The notes below the pieces were generated by a model. That model searched no databases. It saw only the letters and a program-made list of their open reading frames with translations, and was not told the DNA's origin. Position numbers and translations under genes: made by a program. 64,000 nucleotides of DNA, taken from assembly GCA_964023275.1 (NCBI GenBank), contig OZ029918.1:29814149-29878148 (forward strand), read 5' to 3'. This document shows, one piece after another, positions 45,201 through 55,932 of the stretch; position 1 is the first letter of the stretch; every line of letters begins with the position of its first letter. The stretch is from Norana najaformis (lineage: Eukaryota; Annelida; Clitellata; Crassiclitellata; Hormogastridae).

Positions 45201-46135
45201 CATCATCATTATCATTATTATGTCATCAATTTATGATGTGCACAGGGTTGTATGAACATACTAACATACAGCAGAATTTAGATATAAACTTTTTGTCTGT
45301 ACTCTATCTTTTCAGCTTTTTCCCAAACAGTCTGTATCCAATGATTATCGTTCTGTCGAATGTCGTCTTTGCTCTTCTTGTCAAGTTCCGGCTGTGTAAG
45401 AAGCCACAGCCACGCAAGACAGACACAGTTTCTTCGCCCACAACAGTTACCGTCATGTTGCCTGGGTCAGATCCTCAGGATGCAGAGAGGAGAAGGTGAA
45501 TACAGTAATTATTACACTTATACAATCTTATTGCTTCAGTAATAATGGAACTAGAAAGTGATGAGGATAGAATGTTACTGATGACTACTGTGATGATGTT
45601 GGCAACAGTGACAGAATTAACAATACTGATAGGAATGATGCCTTAAAAGAAGTGTTCTCTCTCGGTGGCATAGCTGCATTGGGCCCACAACTGTTCTGTG
45701 GTCAAATAATATAAATTCATCAAAAAAATTTCCACGCAAGTTCAGAAACCCGCACCATGAATTTTCGACTTAGAGGGAATGCTGTTTTACTGTCATAATT
45801 TTATGGTTAATTTTTAACAGTTTCTTTCTAGTCTACAGGCAGTTATTAGAGGCAGCAGATATGTTAATTTTTTTAAGTTTGTTGTTTACAGGCAGCTGGC
45901 ACTAAAGGCACTAAACGAACGCTTGAGCATGGCTGTTGATGATGAAGCTGTGAAAACCGCACCGGAAGAGACTTTATCTACCGTCGTCATATCACCCACC
46001 ACGGGGGTCAACCCTAGGCAAGCTCAAGCAGCGGGAAACCGCCAACAAACAACCGCTACAAGTATACACCAAACTTCATCCAGTGCGGCTTTGCTGTCGT
46101 CTGAATTTGAAATCATCAGCAAAAACGAAATTTAA
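43737..46135 (+). CDS. TMEM115: TMEM115, Golgi rhomboid-like membrane protein (three exons)
   Basis: TMEM115 is a multi-pass Golgi protein of the rhomboid-like superfamily, reported to act in retrograde Golgi-to-ER transport and to bind the COG complex. Exons are 43737-44443, 45316-45495 and 45892-46135, all with GT-AG borders and phase 2 junctions, giving 376 residues (human 351). Hydrophobic segments lie at about 25-44, 64-90, 101-125, 135-152, 168-183 and 192-207. Family signatures are HGLAGYVAGFSVAVKQ, WVYLRFYQKHSSG, GDMVDGFSFARSFFPN, and the cytosolic LPGSDPQDAERRR joined across the last intron to QLALKALNERL. I see no GxSG-type catalytic site, in line with its being a pseudoprotease. 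The C-terminal 60 residues are Ser/Thr/Gln-rich and not conserved with human. The start is the first Met of the exon. A second Met three codons on is equally plausible. Confidence 0.95.
44505..44640 (-). repeat. tRNA-like SINE head, inverted, in TMEM115 intron 1
   Basis: On the minus strand it reads GGTGGCCCAGCAACCAATGT then GACCTGGGTTTGAGTCC, a good B box. It may belong to a SINE family other than the one at 49.4 kb, because the central part differs. Confidence 0.55.
44955..45215 (-). repeat. Inverted TCTAATC-type repeat with duplicated 160-bp flank
   Basis: The core GTCATCAATTGATGCTAG and AATGGCATTATAGAAGTTCC is the reverse complement of the family at 9.2 kb. From the AGATTAGATTAG word onward the next 160 bases recur at 48005-48215 with only scattered changes. 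Both copies end in ATT arrays. Confidence 0.75.
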
Positions 46136-47289
46136 TATGGACAGTCGAAATTAGTATGGACAGTTGAATTGTTTGTTGACAGTGCTGCCCTGATGCTTCT
46201 TTCCTTTGGGCTTTTTTATTTTCTTGTTTTTATTCATTCCAAATGCAGCGTTGGTGGTGGTGGTGATTTCAAAATGCAGTGCAGTTCCATTTAAGTGCGG
46301 TTATTGGAAGCCAAAGTCACTATGGCCTTTTGTCAATGAACTGTGGGTTAAGGGGACCATGCTGAAATACAGTAGTGTAGATTTTTTTATAAGCCTCAAT
46401 GTGGGTAGAAAGCTCAGACATAAGGTGTCTTATGTGAATGCACTTGAACTGTAGCCTGCTACGAGATGATTTTGTCCAGTTACTTTGAAAGGCCACATTG
46501 CTGTCTTGTGGGCAAAAGTGTTTGTGATTTAACACCAGACAATTTGTGTTTCTGGCTACGTTAGCATCGACCGTTAACAGATATTATTTTAAAGTAGGTC
46601 CCGTCAGTTGGACTGCCACAGCTGTTGGTACACAGCTGTTGTAACCCTGGCTGAGCAAGCAGCTACGCTCCTGTTTAGGGCAGAGCTGAGCTGCTGGGTT
46701 TGGGGAGGGAAATCATGCACAGCTATATTAAGTTCACCTACTTCGTACCTGTACTACCTCTGTGGGGCTTAAAGCCAGCAACTGTTGCTGCCCACTAAGA
46801 CAAACATTAGACCTATACAGACTGTATCTGTTATGATAACGTGAGACTGAATACATTTGTTAGCCAGTGCAGATGTTTTGATTGTTCCCTGTGCTGATGC
46901 GTCTCGCACGTTAAATAGGTATCAGCGGGAAGCATGACCGAGCATTAAGCAGATTCACACGTAAACGGGTTGCACATAAACGGGACTGCACTGTAGTAAA
47001 TAATAGTACAAAAAGCATAAACTGTATTGTTGCTTAGCATTATTTTGCACTAGTGATACTGGCAGGCAATGTTATATTTAATTCAAATATTAACACCACA
47101 GATAGTTTCTGTGTTGTTGGGTTTATTTGTTTTGCTTACACTGCTTAATGGGGCTGTAGTGGGATTTTTCTCTTAACTGATTCGTGTGTTTCTTTTTATT
47201 GTATATTTTATTTGTACCTCCATTTTCTGTTGTGTGTGAATACTAAATTAATGCTTGTCTGTCCATCAGTTTGCATGTTGTCAGTTTGT
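46136..47289. other. TMEM115 3' flank, no further gene seen
   Basis: It includes the expected 3' UTR. Short frames at 46206-46535 are not recognisable proteins. Confidence 0.4.
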
Positions 47290-47375
47290 ATTCAAATCTA
47301 ATCTAATGGCTTCTATAGTGCCATTGTCATAATGCACCAGGCATCTGTCAATGGATGCTTGAAGATCTTGCAACT
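47290..47375 (+). repeat. TCTAATC-type dispersed repeat
   Basis: AAATCTAATCTAATGGCTTC, TATAGTGCCATTGTCATAAT and GGCATCTGTCAATGGATGCT. It is the same family as at 9.2 kb. Confidence 0.7.
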
Positions 47376-47884
47376 GAGAAACCCAAAATAACTGTTTCAT
47401 AGTTCATTGTTTTTTTTGCCTGTAGTTTTTACTATGCCCTTATTGTCAACACAGTACCATGGATTTATTTAATGGCAGACGTTACAAATTTCCAAGTTAT
47501 CTGCATTCTGTGGTCTCACTTAAAATACTGTATAAAAGAACAACTACTGATGCGTTGTGCTTGATTTTTTGCATTAAAATTTTTTCTTGGTTTGAATTTG
47601 TACTTTATTCCTACTCAACTGTAGGACATACTTCGAATTTTGACATTTGTTGTTGTTGGCCATGATATCATTTTGAGAGTTAGTTTCAAAAGATTGGCCT
47701 TTACTTGGCTCACTTGAACGCCATCTATAGTTGTCATAAGTGCATGATGAGGATACCTATATGTTGTTAAGTTGTTAATTTACAGTTAATTGGTTTATGC
47801 ATTATTAAAGTGTTTAAATTTGCTTCATAGTTAGGATCTAGTAGTTTATTCAAGTCTGCTGACCATATGCTGGATGAATAGTGT
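47376..47884. other. Spacer, no gene seen
   Basis: No recognised feature. Confidence 0.4.
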
Positions 47885-48000
47885 GGGCATTTTGTGTGCA
47901 CAGAATTGACTTGTGTCACCGAGCAGCTTAATGTGAGGTTCTCTGTGCCTTTGTGAAGTTCTTGAAGAGCACTATATAAATGTTCAGATACTTATGTACA
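47885..48000 (+). repeat. Repeat ending in CACTATATAAATGTTC
   Basis: TGTCACCGAGCAGCTTAATG, then CTTTGTGAAGTTCTTGAAGA and GCACTATATAAATGTTCAG. Relatives are at 28.9 and 60.3-60.5 kb. The class is unknown. Confidence 0.55.
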
Positions 48001-48004
48001 TGCA

Positions 48005-48215
48005 TAAGTAATAACGAAGTTCCAAGATTAGATTAGTTTAGTTAGCTGTTGTGATTATTATTATTATTATTATTATTACTATTATTATTATTTTAAACTA
48101 AGGTATAAAGTCCAGAGGAAATGGAAAGAACTATTTTCTGTCAAAGTGAGAAATAATTATTAAGTTAATAATGGAATGTGATTACTTATTATTATTATTT
48201 GTTATTATTATTATT
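48005..48215. repeat. Second copy of the 160-bp duplicated segment
   Basis: It contains AAACTAAGGTATAAAGTCCA, GAGGAAATGGAAAGAACTAT and AATGGAATGTGATTACTT. These match 45020-45180 with only a few substitutions. ATT arrays lie on both sides. Confidence 0.85.
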
Positions 48216-49089
48216 TATTATTATTATTGGAAAAGTAAGCTTCAAGTCTTGTGATACAAGACCTTGACTTCATGATTCGTGGTTCAAAGTGTTTGGAAAG
48301 GAAATGAACAACTTGTGTATGTCCCATGTGAGGCTTAAGTTTTTTCAGTGGCTCTGAAAGTTGCTATACAATTCCCAATTAAATTACATTAATTCAGATG
48401 AACCATGTTGGCATGGCTTTCCTTTCACCTTTGGGCTGTGGGGGCAGATTGCATTGTGATATATACATGTATATTTATGCAGCAGGAAGGTGTGTGAAAG
48501 GAAACAATGAAGTTTTCAGTGGATGTAAAGCGATTACAAAGGTTACCATGTAGTATGGATAATACTTGGATGGTCAGACAAGTGGAGGCATGTGATCAAG
48601 ACCAACAGATCACAGCAGGGCTCTCTGCCTGTGGAGTTAAGGAAGGAAGAAAAGAAGGAAGGATATGAAATCAACATTTCGTTATTGAGCTTTGTAATGT
48701 AGGAAGGAGAATTTGTCCATGAGTTGAATTGCTGTTGTCTTGTTTCAGCTTGAAAAACAGCGACTGCAGTTGACGGAGATATGTAATAAATAATAAGTGA
48801 ATTCATGCGTTTCCTTATTTCAATTCTTGCATTGTTCACACTGGATGTACAAACGTCATTTTATTTACCTGTAAAATCTGGATGGCTTAACTACCTAAGA
48901 TCTGAAGTTTGGGGCTGATTAATATTATTTTTAGATGCAATGATCCTAGTTTTCACAGGCTTGAAACAATAAATTATTAAAGAATGATTCTGTCAACATT
49001 TAACTAAAATCTCTTGACAGTCAAACGTGGAAACTCAGCAGCTTAACAAATGTTTGCTCTTACCAGAAATGTTCTGCTTCATTTGACTC
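48216..49089. other. Spacer, no gene seen
   Basis: No recognised gene. The minus-strand frame at 48543-48839 has no known relative. Confidence 0.4.
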
Positions 49090-49232
49090 TTGCTCACTTT
49101 TCGATCTCGACCTGGAACCGAATCCGTTTTGCCTGTTGAATTTGTTTTAACTGAGCGCCTGTGAATAAGCTGGTCCCATCACGTGGCTTTAGTTGGGTTG
49201 TGTAGAAGTCTTGGGATTATGATTACGACTAA
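49090..49232 (+). repeat. LINE 3' tail, second family
   Basis: TCGATCTCGACCTGGAACCG, TTTTAACTGAGCGCCTGTGA and GAAGTCTTGGGATTATGATT. It is the same family as at 31.9 and 53.4 kb. Confidence 0.72.
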
Positions 49233-49399
49233 AGGAACAAGTAGATGGCTTGGAAGCCCTTTTTGTTTCCGTATCGTGTGAAATTAAACATTCACTGCAG
49301 TAATTTCATACACTGTTTTTAAACAAACCAGTAACTTAAATATACAGAGTTGTTAAACTTATGATTTCATGCAACATATAGTACATGATTAGAGGTGTG

Positions 49400-49650
49400 T
49401 GATAGAATAGTGGTTAGTTTGCTAGTTGCTTGACTGCCAACCTAAAGGTTAGATGTTCAAATCCTTGTGAGGAGAGAAAGGTAATTCCGGATTTCTGTTC
49501 GGTAAGTGCTCTCTAACAAACTCGGCTGTACAATGAGTACATCGGCTGTACCCTGTTGATGGTGTATTGGTGGATGAGGCACAGGGCTAGCCACTAACCT
49601 TTCCATGCCAAGGCTAATAAATGAAGCCGCTAACAGTAACGGCCTAACAC
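49400..49650 (+). repeat. tRNA-derived SINE copy
   Basis: The head GAATAGTGGTTAGTTTGC resembles an A box and AGATGTTCAAATCC a B box. GGATTTCTGTTCGGTAAG lies in the middle. The tail reads CCATGCCAAGGCTAATAAAT then GAAGCCGCTAACAGT. It is a good reference copy for the family. Confidence 0.8.
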
Positions 49651-50169
49651 ATCATGGCAGTGTTATTACATGCTTTGATTGCTTGCAGTTTGAAGACCCA
49701 AAAGATCTTAATTTACGAGGCCGTTCTGACACAGGTTCAATGGCTTAAGTCTTTAATAATGAAGAAAACAAAATAATTTAGTCTACATTTTGGTTATTTA
49801 AAATCACCATATACAGATATTCAATGGGTTAAACGTGGCACTGGAAAGTTTTGTTAAATAAAATTGCACAATTTACGAGCATAGTGCTGCACACCGATCA
49901 AACATGTGAACTGTGGTCTGTTTAAGAATTTAAGTATTGCTGATAAAATGATCAGCACCGAACCTGAGAAGTTGCTAAAGCAGAGGCCAAGTAGGGAAAG
50001 ACTATTTTTAATGACCTTTTAGTAGTTCCTTCGATTTTAATGACATTTTAACTGTATGCATCAGTATTTACGACCTCTTTAATAGGCAACCGTCACTCAA
50101 ACCAATTTGGCTTGACCCTCCCAAACCCAGATATGGTCATGGCCAGATTGTCCTCCTTGAACATTGATC
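49651..50169. other. Spacer, no gene seen
   Basis: No recognised feature. Confidence 0.4.
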
Positions 50170-50420
50170 ATAATTGTAATTGGAAATTTATATTGTTCCA
50201 CCTCGAGGGAAACCAAACAGAGCGCTCTCTATGCTAGCCTAAACGATGTTAAGTGTCATTAAGAGCAGAAAGTCCATCAGTGTGCAAGCAGTGCTGAGAT
50301 AACTAGAAAAGTCACCAGAAGCGAGCTCCATACATACGGAGCCCAACCCTGTCACTGATCCCACACTGGGCGCATAGCTGGCTAGCGTACAGTTGCCACC
50401 AGAGGCACAGTGTGGGCCCA
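50170..50420 (+). repeat. Dispersed repeat with AGAAAAGTCACC core
   Basis: GTAATTGGAAATTTATATTG, then GCTAGCCTAAACGATGTTAA, GATAACTAGAAAAGTCACCA and CATACGGAGCCCAACC. Copies lie at 28.6-28.8 kb and, inverted, at 38.7-38.9 kb. A related 5' half is at 38.29-38.37 kb. Confidence 0.65.
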
Positions 50421-50788
50421 ACAAGCACGTCCGTCTGAGAACCAACGGAACGGCAACAGGTAACCCAGGGCAACGTTGTCTAACAGTCCAATAGTAGAAT
50501 AGTAGAAAACGTCTGAAAAATGAAAGTAATATTAATTTCTTAACAATTTTTGATTTTAAATGCATTATCGTCAAGGACCTTAGTAAAACAATTAAAGTGT
50601 CTTTGTAATGGAATCATATTTGGTAATAAAAGCAGTTTTGTAGTTCTACCTAATCAATCAGATTTTGGTGCCCAAAACTGTTAATACTTACGTCATTGAT
50701 TTTAGAACCCGCACTCTATATGTAATCTTTGATATAAGAGAACTTATGTGGCGCCACCTAGGCCAAAATAACAGGAGGAAGGGCAGCC
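50421..50788. other. Upstream region of NDUFB11
   Basis: It contains the expected promoter and 5' UTR. A compact GC-richer block (GTGGCGCCACCTAGGCC) lies about 40 bases before the start codon. Confidence 0.4.
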
Positions 50789-52880
50789 ATGGCGTCCTTG
50801 ATTCGTGGATTAAGTCGTTTGGGTCCGCGGATTTTAATGTCAGCCCGCACTCACCTTCCTTCAACCTCTGCGACTTTATCGTTACCATCTCGAGGCCGAT
50901 CTGTTCAACCAGCTTGTTTTATTTCGACGTCGAAGAAAAACAAAGACGCTGTCACTGTAGGCGACAAGACCCATCACGCACCCGCAAAACCAGAAACGCT
51001 GGAAAATCTTGAGGAAAAAGAAGAGGTAGAATACTTAAATTATGTTGCCGTCTTTTTTGTATCGTTATGTTTGAATTTGTGTAGCGCATTATAAATAGTA
51101 AGTTTTAAGCGCTCGAAACTGATTTACTGGCCAGAAATATCGGTAAATTAAACAGCAAGTGTTCTAAACTATGGACAGAACGAGGATTTACATGATGTGA
51201 AAAACTGGAATAAACCTTATAAGCAATCAACATGTTTATATTTTTCATTTTGCAAGCTAGATGACATTGTGCAAACTCCTCAGAATGATATGATCTGTAT
51301 GAAAACTTGCAATGTTCTCTGTAATGCCTTTTTGTTGTGGTCATGGACTTCAGCTCTGTGCAAAATGTTTTAAGAGAAGATGATATGTGTTGTGGTTAAA
51401 GACATTAAAAGGTATTCCTGGCGGATTTCTATAGGAGTATGAAGTGTTTACACGGCTCTATAGAAATCCCTCAGGATCATTTGGCTGAGGACATACACAA
51501 CCACAGCAGTCCAACAAGGCAACAACAGAACATTTTACAGTGGTACTTGTTGACCATATCCATAGGTTAGAGGGCTGAGTGGGTGCCAGGTGGCATGGCT
51601 TTCCACAGACTTTTCCACATGGTTTTTCCATGCAGGCACTAACTGGTCCCAGTTGTGTTTAGCTTTACTTTATAACCGCTGGCATTATATAAACAGCATC
51701 AGACTGCATGCAGTATGTTTAATTTCTGAAAACACTATGTTCTCTGTAAAGTGTAGCCTAGGTTTGTGGCAGGCTGATCACAGTGATGAGACGATCCCAA
51801 CCTGAGCTGTTCACAGCAGTTGAACTTTTTTCAGAACTGGATTAGCTACGGTTATAGCCTGGTTGACCGAGAGACGGACGAATGGGCTCATCATCTGATC
51901 CTGTTCTCTGTCATCACATTAGTATTCTGTGGTGGATCATTTTTCTTCGCCTACTTCCCTGATTTCAAGTGAGTCTTTCTTGTTATGAAAACACTCCATC
52001 CCTGATTTATTTTACACCTATTATTAACTTATTATTATTCAGGTATTTAATTAACTGCTTTTCCATAATGCCAGAGACCTCACTAACAGTTTGGGAAAAT
52101 ATTAGTCTGCCAAGTGATAAGTCTATATACATTGTCACGCTTGAATTTCCAATTGTTACTGATTTTATTTTCTTGATATGAATTAGCAGTGATGTGTGCT
52201 TATTACCTTAGAATGTTTGGTCACCTGTTTTAGCTGTTGCTTTGTGACCAATAATCATTGTTACTGATTGTTACCAAGTGCATGATTGTTAAGTGAATGA
52301 ATAGTTTGCTGGACATTACCCAGAGATTGGGGTTAAAATTCTTGCCAGGAAGGTGTTTCGAGATTTCTGTTCCATTTACTGCTGTAAAATAAATTTGCTG
52401 ACTGTGCGTTGCTGGTGGGAAGAGCAGACAGTGAGAGGATTGGCTATCTGCCTTCATATAGTAATAATAATTTTTCAACCTGGCTTCTCCAACAGTTTAT
52501 GATTTTAGACTGTGATTTGGACTTGACGTGACCATTGACTGATGCATTATGTAAATGGCAGTATAGAAGTCTTTAGAATAGGTCAGATATGCCACAGCTA
52601 AGTAAGCAAAGTTGCTGGCACTTCATATCCAAGGATATGTCTTGGAGTTAGTTTAAGGGACTGGTCATGTTCTTCTAATGACTGAAATGTCATTTAAATG
52701 TTGTGTGGTATTTGATGTTAATTTGACAGAGATCATGCTTGGGCCCAGCGCGAGGCATACTTGGAGCTAGCACGTCGTGAAAAAGAAGGATTACCACTCA
52801 TTGATCCTAATCTTATCGATCCGTGTAAAGTTGAACTTCCTTCAGAGGAGGAGCTTGGTGACTTCGATATTGTCATCTAA
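50789..52880 (+). CDS. NDUFB11: NDUFB11, mitochondrial complex I accessory subunit (three exons)
   Basis: NDUFB11 (ESSS) is a single-pass accessory subunit of the membrane arm of NADH:ubiquinone oxidoreductase in the inner mitochondrial membrane. Exons are 50789-51025, 51835-51968 and 52730-52880, with phases 0 and 2 and GT-AG borders, giving 173 residues (human 153). The N-terminus MASLIRGLSRLGPRILMSAR is Arg-rich, without acids, and amphipathic as a mitochondrial presequence should be. The single transmembrane helix is at about 101-120 (LILFSVITLVFCGGSFFFAY), followed by FPDFKDHAWAQREAYLELAR. The family's YLPDYRMKEWSRREAE aligns there. GLPLIDPNLIDPCKVELPSE matches the human [20 protein letters not shown]. 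The C-terminus is extended by about ten acidic residues. The ATG has a strong context (GCAGCCATGGCG). Confidence 0.94.
52290..52455 (+). repeat. tRNA-derived SINE copy in NDUFB11 intron 2
   Basis: GAATAGTTTGCTGGACATTA leads to GGGGTTAAAATTCTTGCC, a mutated B box, and then AGATTTCTGTTCCATTTAC. It matches the middle of the copy at 49.4 kb. The tail is weaker. Confidence 0.65.
52505..52580 (-). repeat. TCTAATC-type dispersed repeat, inverted, in NDUFB11 intron 2
   Basis: GTGACCATTGACTGATGCAT and AATGGCAGTATAGAAGTC are the reverse complement of the family core. Confidence 0.65.
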
Positions 52881-53169
52881 ATGACTTGTTTTGGTGGTGA
52901 ATTCAATGTATTCTTGGTTTTCTCTGAGTGTAAAGTAGCTGAAGTAAATGATTACAGTGCAGACATTATTCTGATTTTGAATCTGGGAAGTGTCTAGATG
53001 TCTCTTTAGAATGAAAATGATACTGAAATAATTATTCTTAGTGTCCTTTTCCTCGTGTCTCTTTAGAATGAAAGTAATACTTGGTTTCTCTGCTACAGTG
53101 GAAAACGCTTAACATGATACGTTTAACACAGTATACTGGTTAACATACTGCTGCTTGAATTTGGAAATC
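52881..53169. other. NDUFB11 3' flank
   Basis: Expected 3' UTR. A duplicated phrase, GTCTCTTTAGAATGAAA, occurs twice within about 60 bases. Confidence 0.4.
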
Positions 53170-53545
53170 ACTCCATAGCCATAGCTGCTCCACCCCTCTG
53201 GAATAACTGCCAGAATTACAACAATTATCTGATCCATCTTACGAACTCACCATCACTTCACCCCTTGAAATCTCTGCACAGGTCTTCCACACGAAACTGA
53301 AAACACTTTTTCCGCAGATCCTATCCCGATTCCTTGTCTTTTATCTATCCTGCCGATCCAGTTCCAAAACCACCCACCATAGCCATCTGACTGACTGCCT
53401 AACTCTGGGTCTTGACCTGGAGCCGAACCCATCTTGCCTTTCGATTTTGTTTTGACTGAGTGCCTGTGAATAAGCTGGTTCCCGTGACTTGGCTTTCGTT
53501 GGGCGTTGAGAAATCTCAAGACTACGATAATGATTACAATAGTGA
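53170..53545 (+). pseudogene. LINE ORF end plus 3' tail, second family
   Basis: The translation of 53190-53300 reads like the WNNLP...LKSLHRSSTRN*KHFF end of a LINE ORF, with stops. It leads into the tail GGTCTTGACCTGGAGCCGAA, TTTTGACTGAGTGCCTGTGA and TTGAGAAATCTCAAGACTAC, ending in ACGATAATGATTACAA. This copy connects the otherwise anonymous tails at 31.9-54.8 kb to a LINE. Confidence 0.7.
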
Positions 53546-54589
53546 AACAGCTTCCAGGCCAGCCAACGAGATAAAACAAACCCAGTCTTTGAGACTCCAG
53601 AAAGCCATAAATGAAGAACAATTTCAGCTGTATGCCCTCGTAATGTCTCATTATCGCCCTCAGCCCAGGCGTGAACATCCCTGGGACTTCTGGCAGGGGC
53701 ATCACAATACCTGCCAGAGACTTGATGCATCAGAGTTCAAATGTTGTATCTCGAGGAATCGAGGTACAGTATATCGCGTCGGGTTTAGCCGGTCGGTGCC
53801 CAGTCGATTTCCTGTCGATTATCACAGCAACAAATTGCAATTTTGATTCGGATGCAACATTATATTCGCCAGTGTAAAAACTAACTGTTGATGGCTATCA
53901 TGTTCACTCTTGCAAAAAATTGAACATTTTAACTGGATGCTTTGCAGAACAAAAAACGTAGGTGGTGCAGAATTAGTTATTTCTTCGCTCTTGAGTATGC
54001 CACACATTTGAGCTTATCGTTGGCAGTTAATTTTCAAAAAAATTGTTGGCATTCCCTCAACCTAAACTTTTGGTTGGATACAAAACCGTCCAGTAGGGTT
54101 TAACACAGCAGCTATGGGGCTAAAAGGCTAAGGATCCAGAATTGCGGCTCTGCCCTAACAGACCATTCGAAGGTTAAACTGTTTCTTGAATGAATTTTGG
54201 AGAATAATTTATCAAAATTGGCATAGTCCTTGCTCTAAATCGCTTAAATTTTGCTTTTAAATACCTCAAAATGCGGGGACTCAGACACCTAATGTTCATT
54301 GAAATCCCAACGTCCCCTCTCGATTGACGCCTGCTGATTTAAAGTTAGGCTAATCTTGACCACGTGCACAACTCGGCCTATCAGCATGAAGTACTGTATG
54401 TGATAAATTATAATAAAGCTCAATCACTTCGTTCAATTGCCAGACTAAATCTCACACGTAATGAGCAGTGCACAGTGTATATGCACAGTGCACACTTTCC
54501 TACAGCTACCGTATAGCCTCTACCCTGCTAATTGGAAGGCCCAATGCAAACTATAGGGCCTACACATGGGCAGTGGCGGATTTAGCGGG
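53546..54589. other. Spacer between NDUFB11 and MON1, no gene seen
   Basis: Overlapping frames around 53460-53880 cross the LINE tail and are not supported as a gene. Confidence 0.4.
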
Positions 54590-54805
54590 TCTGTCTGTTT
54601 CATTTTAATTACTCAGCTTCAATCCGCTTTAAACGCTGCGGTTCGGCTAATTGACGGGATTTAAAGTTGGGTCATAATTATAATCTAAGTAATTGCTAGA
54701 CACGGTGCATTGGTTGCACAAGCGACGACGCACTGAGACTGAGTTTAAGGTCCTTCTGTTGAGGTGTAGCTGCCTGGCCGGTTGTTCTCCATGAAGCCTC
54801 CATCG
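54590..54805 (+). pseudogene. LINE RT C-terminal fragment
   Basis: The broken translation includes LQSALNAAVRLIDGI, matching LQSVLNASARLIGGV of the copy at 11.69 kb. Further on, in other frames, are RHGALV, KVLL and LAGCSP pieces. It is frameshifted and dead. Confidence 0.7.
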
Positions 54806-54807
54806 TA

Positions 54808-54945
54808 TCTTTATCGTAATCCTGAGATTTCTACAGCGCCCAGCGAAAGCCTCGTCACGGGGACCAGCTTATTCACAGGCGCTCAGTCAAAACAAAATCG
54901 ATAGATAAATCGGTTTCAAATCAAGATCCAAGAGTCGGGCAGAGA
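54808..54945 (-). repeat. LINE 3' tail, second family, inverted
   Basis: ATCGTAATCCTGAGATTTCT, ACAGCGCCCAGCGAAAGCC and CAGGCGCTCAGTCAAAACAA are the reverse complement of the tail at 31.9 kb. It sits head-on against the plus-strand fragment at 54.6 kb, so one element inserted next to the other. Confidence 0.72.
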
Positions 54946-55129
54946 GACAGCGTGGCAACTACGGTGGGTGTTGCTTAGGATTGAAGCGGATGGAGGGATA
55001 AGAGGAAGAATGGGAGTGAGGATAGGATCAGTGAAAGAGGAATGTTTAGAGAGCTGTGTATTTCAATGTCATCCTTACATGGCCGTAGAACTCACTATGG
55101 AACTCGAGGTGATATGGCTGTTTCTCGCC

Positions 55130-55320
55130 CTGTACTGCGATAATGCAACATGGAAGCTTTGCCGTGATCAGTCCCTCAATCTGGAAAGGCTTACGCTGTA
55201 AACCTGTTATACGAACTTCTCCTTTCTAAGCCTCTCTGACGCCGGCAGTTGAACTCCATTCTACTCGACGTTGGTCTTGAAGAGGCGCTATACAAATGTG
55301 CGCTTACAGATTACAGATTG
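55130..55320 (+). pseudogene. Degraded LINE 3' end
   Basis: GCCGTGATCAGTCCCTCAAT followed by CTGGAAAGG corresponds to the FAVxSPSxWNxL block. The end GAAGAGGCGCTATACAAATG and the ACAGATTACAG tail match LINE 3' ends. Confidence 0.6.
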
Positions 55321-55932
55321 TCATTTAAAATTTTTATAAATCGTTTTATTTATTATGTGTTTGAGTCCCCTACCCGAATTTCTCTCGACAGTTCTAAATA
55401 ACGTGACTATAGTAGCATAGTGTGAACTGTTGTCAGTAGGCCCCTTTATTAATAGGCTATATGCCGCACATTGTACGTGTACAGCTGTATTAAGCTGCAA
55501 AATACAGACAATGTGAAAACTAAACTAGAATGCAAGGAAAAATAGGCTAAAATGACGTATTTTGAGAAAAACTTCTCAGCTTCAGGTAGCCTTGACCATA
55601 CCACCAATTAGAGGCTTTGCCCTGGACCCCACTGGAGCTTTGCCCCATATTCGGGTATAAGCTCACGCTCTGCGCACGACCTGTGGCCCACCGTGCTGAA
55701 AACCTGGATCTACTCTTGTGCAATAGTGGCGAAAAGATCGAGCTGCATACTTTAAGATTAGTTCAGCGGTAAAACGTTATAAATGTAGCTGGTTTTAGGA
55801 TTCCCTAATTACCAAACAGATCGGATTGCATGAAAGTAGCAACGGCTTCATTCTTTCACAACTAAGCGCACGATAAATCCGGCATTGTAAACAGCGTATG
55901 GCACATGGAGACAAGACACCAGACGATCCAAA
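55321..55932. other. Upstream region of MON1
   Basis: No other gene is seen. The start codon lies in CCAAAATGGCTGCGGCG, which resembles a YY1-type element overlapping the ATG, as seen in some animal housekeeping genes. Confidence 0.4.
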
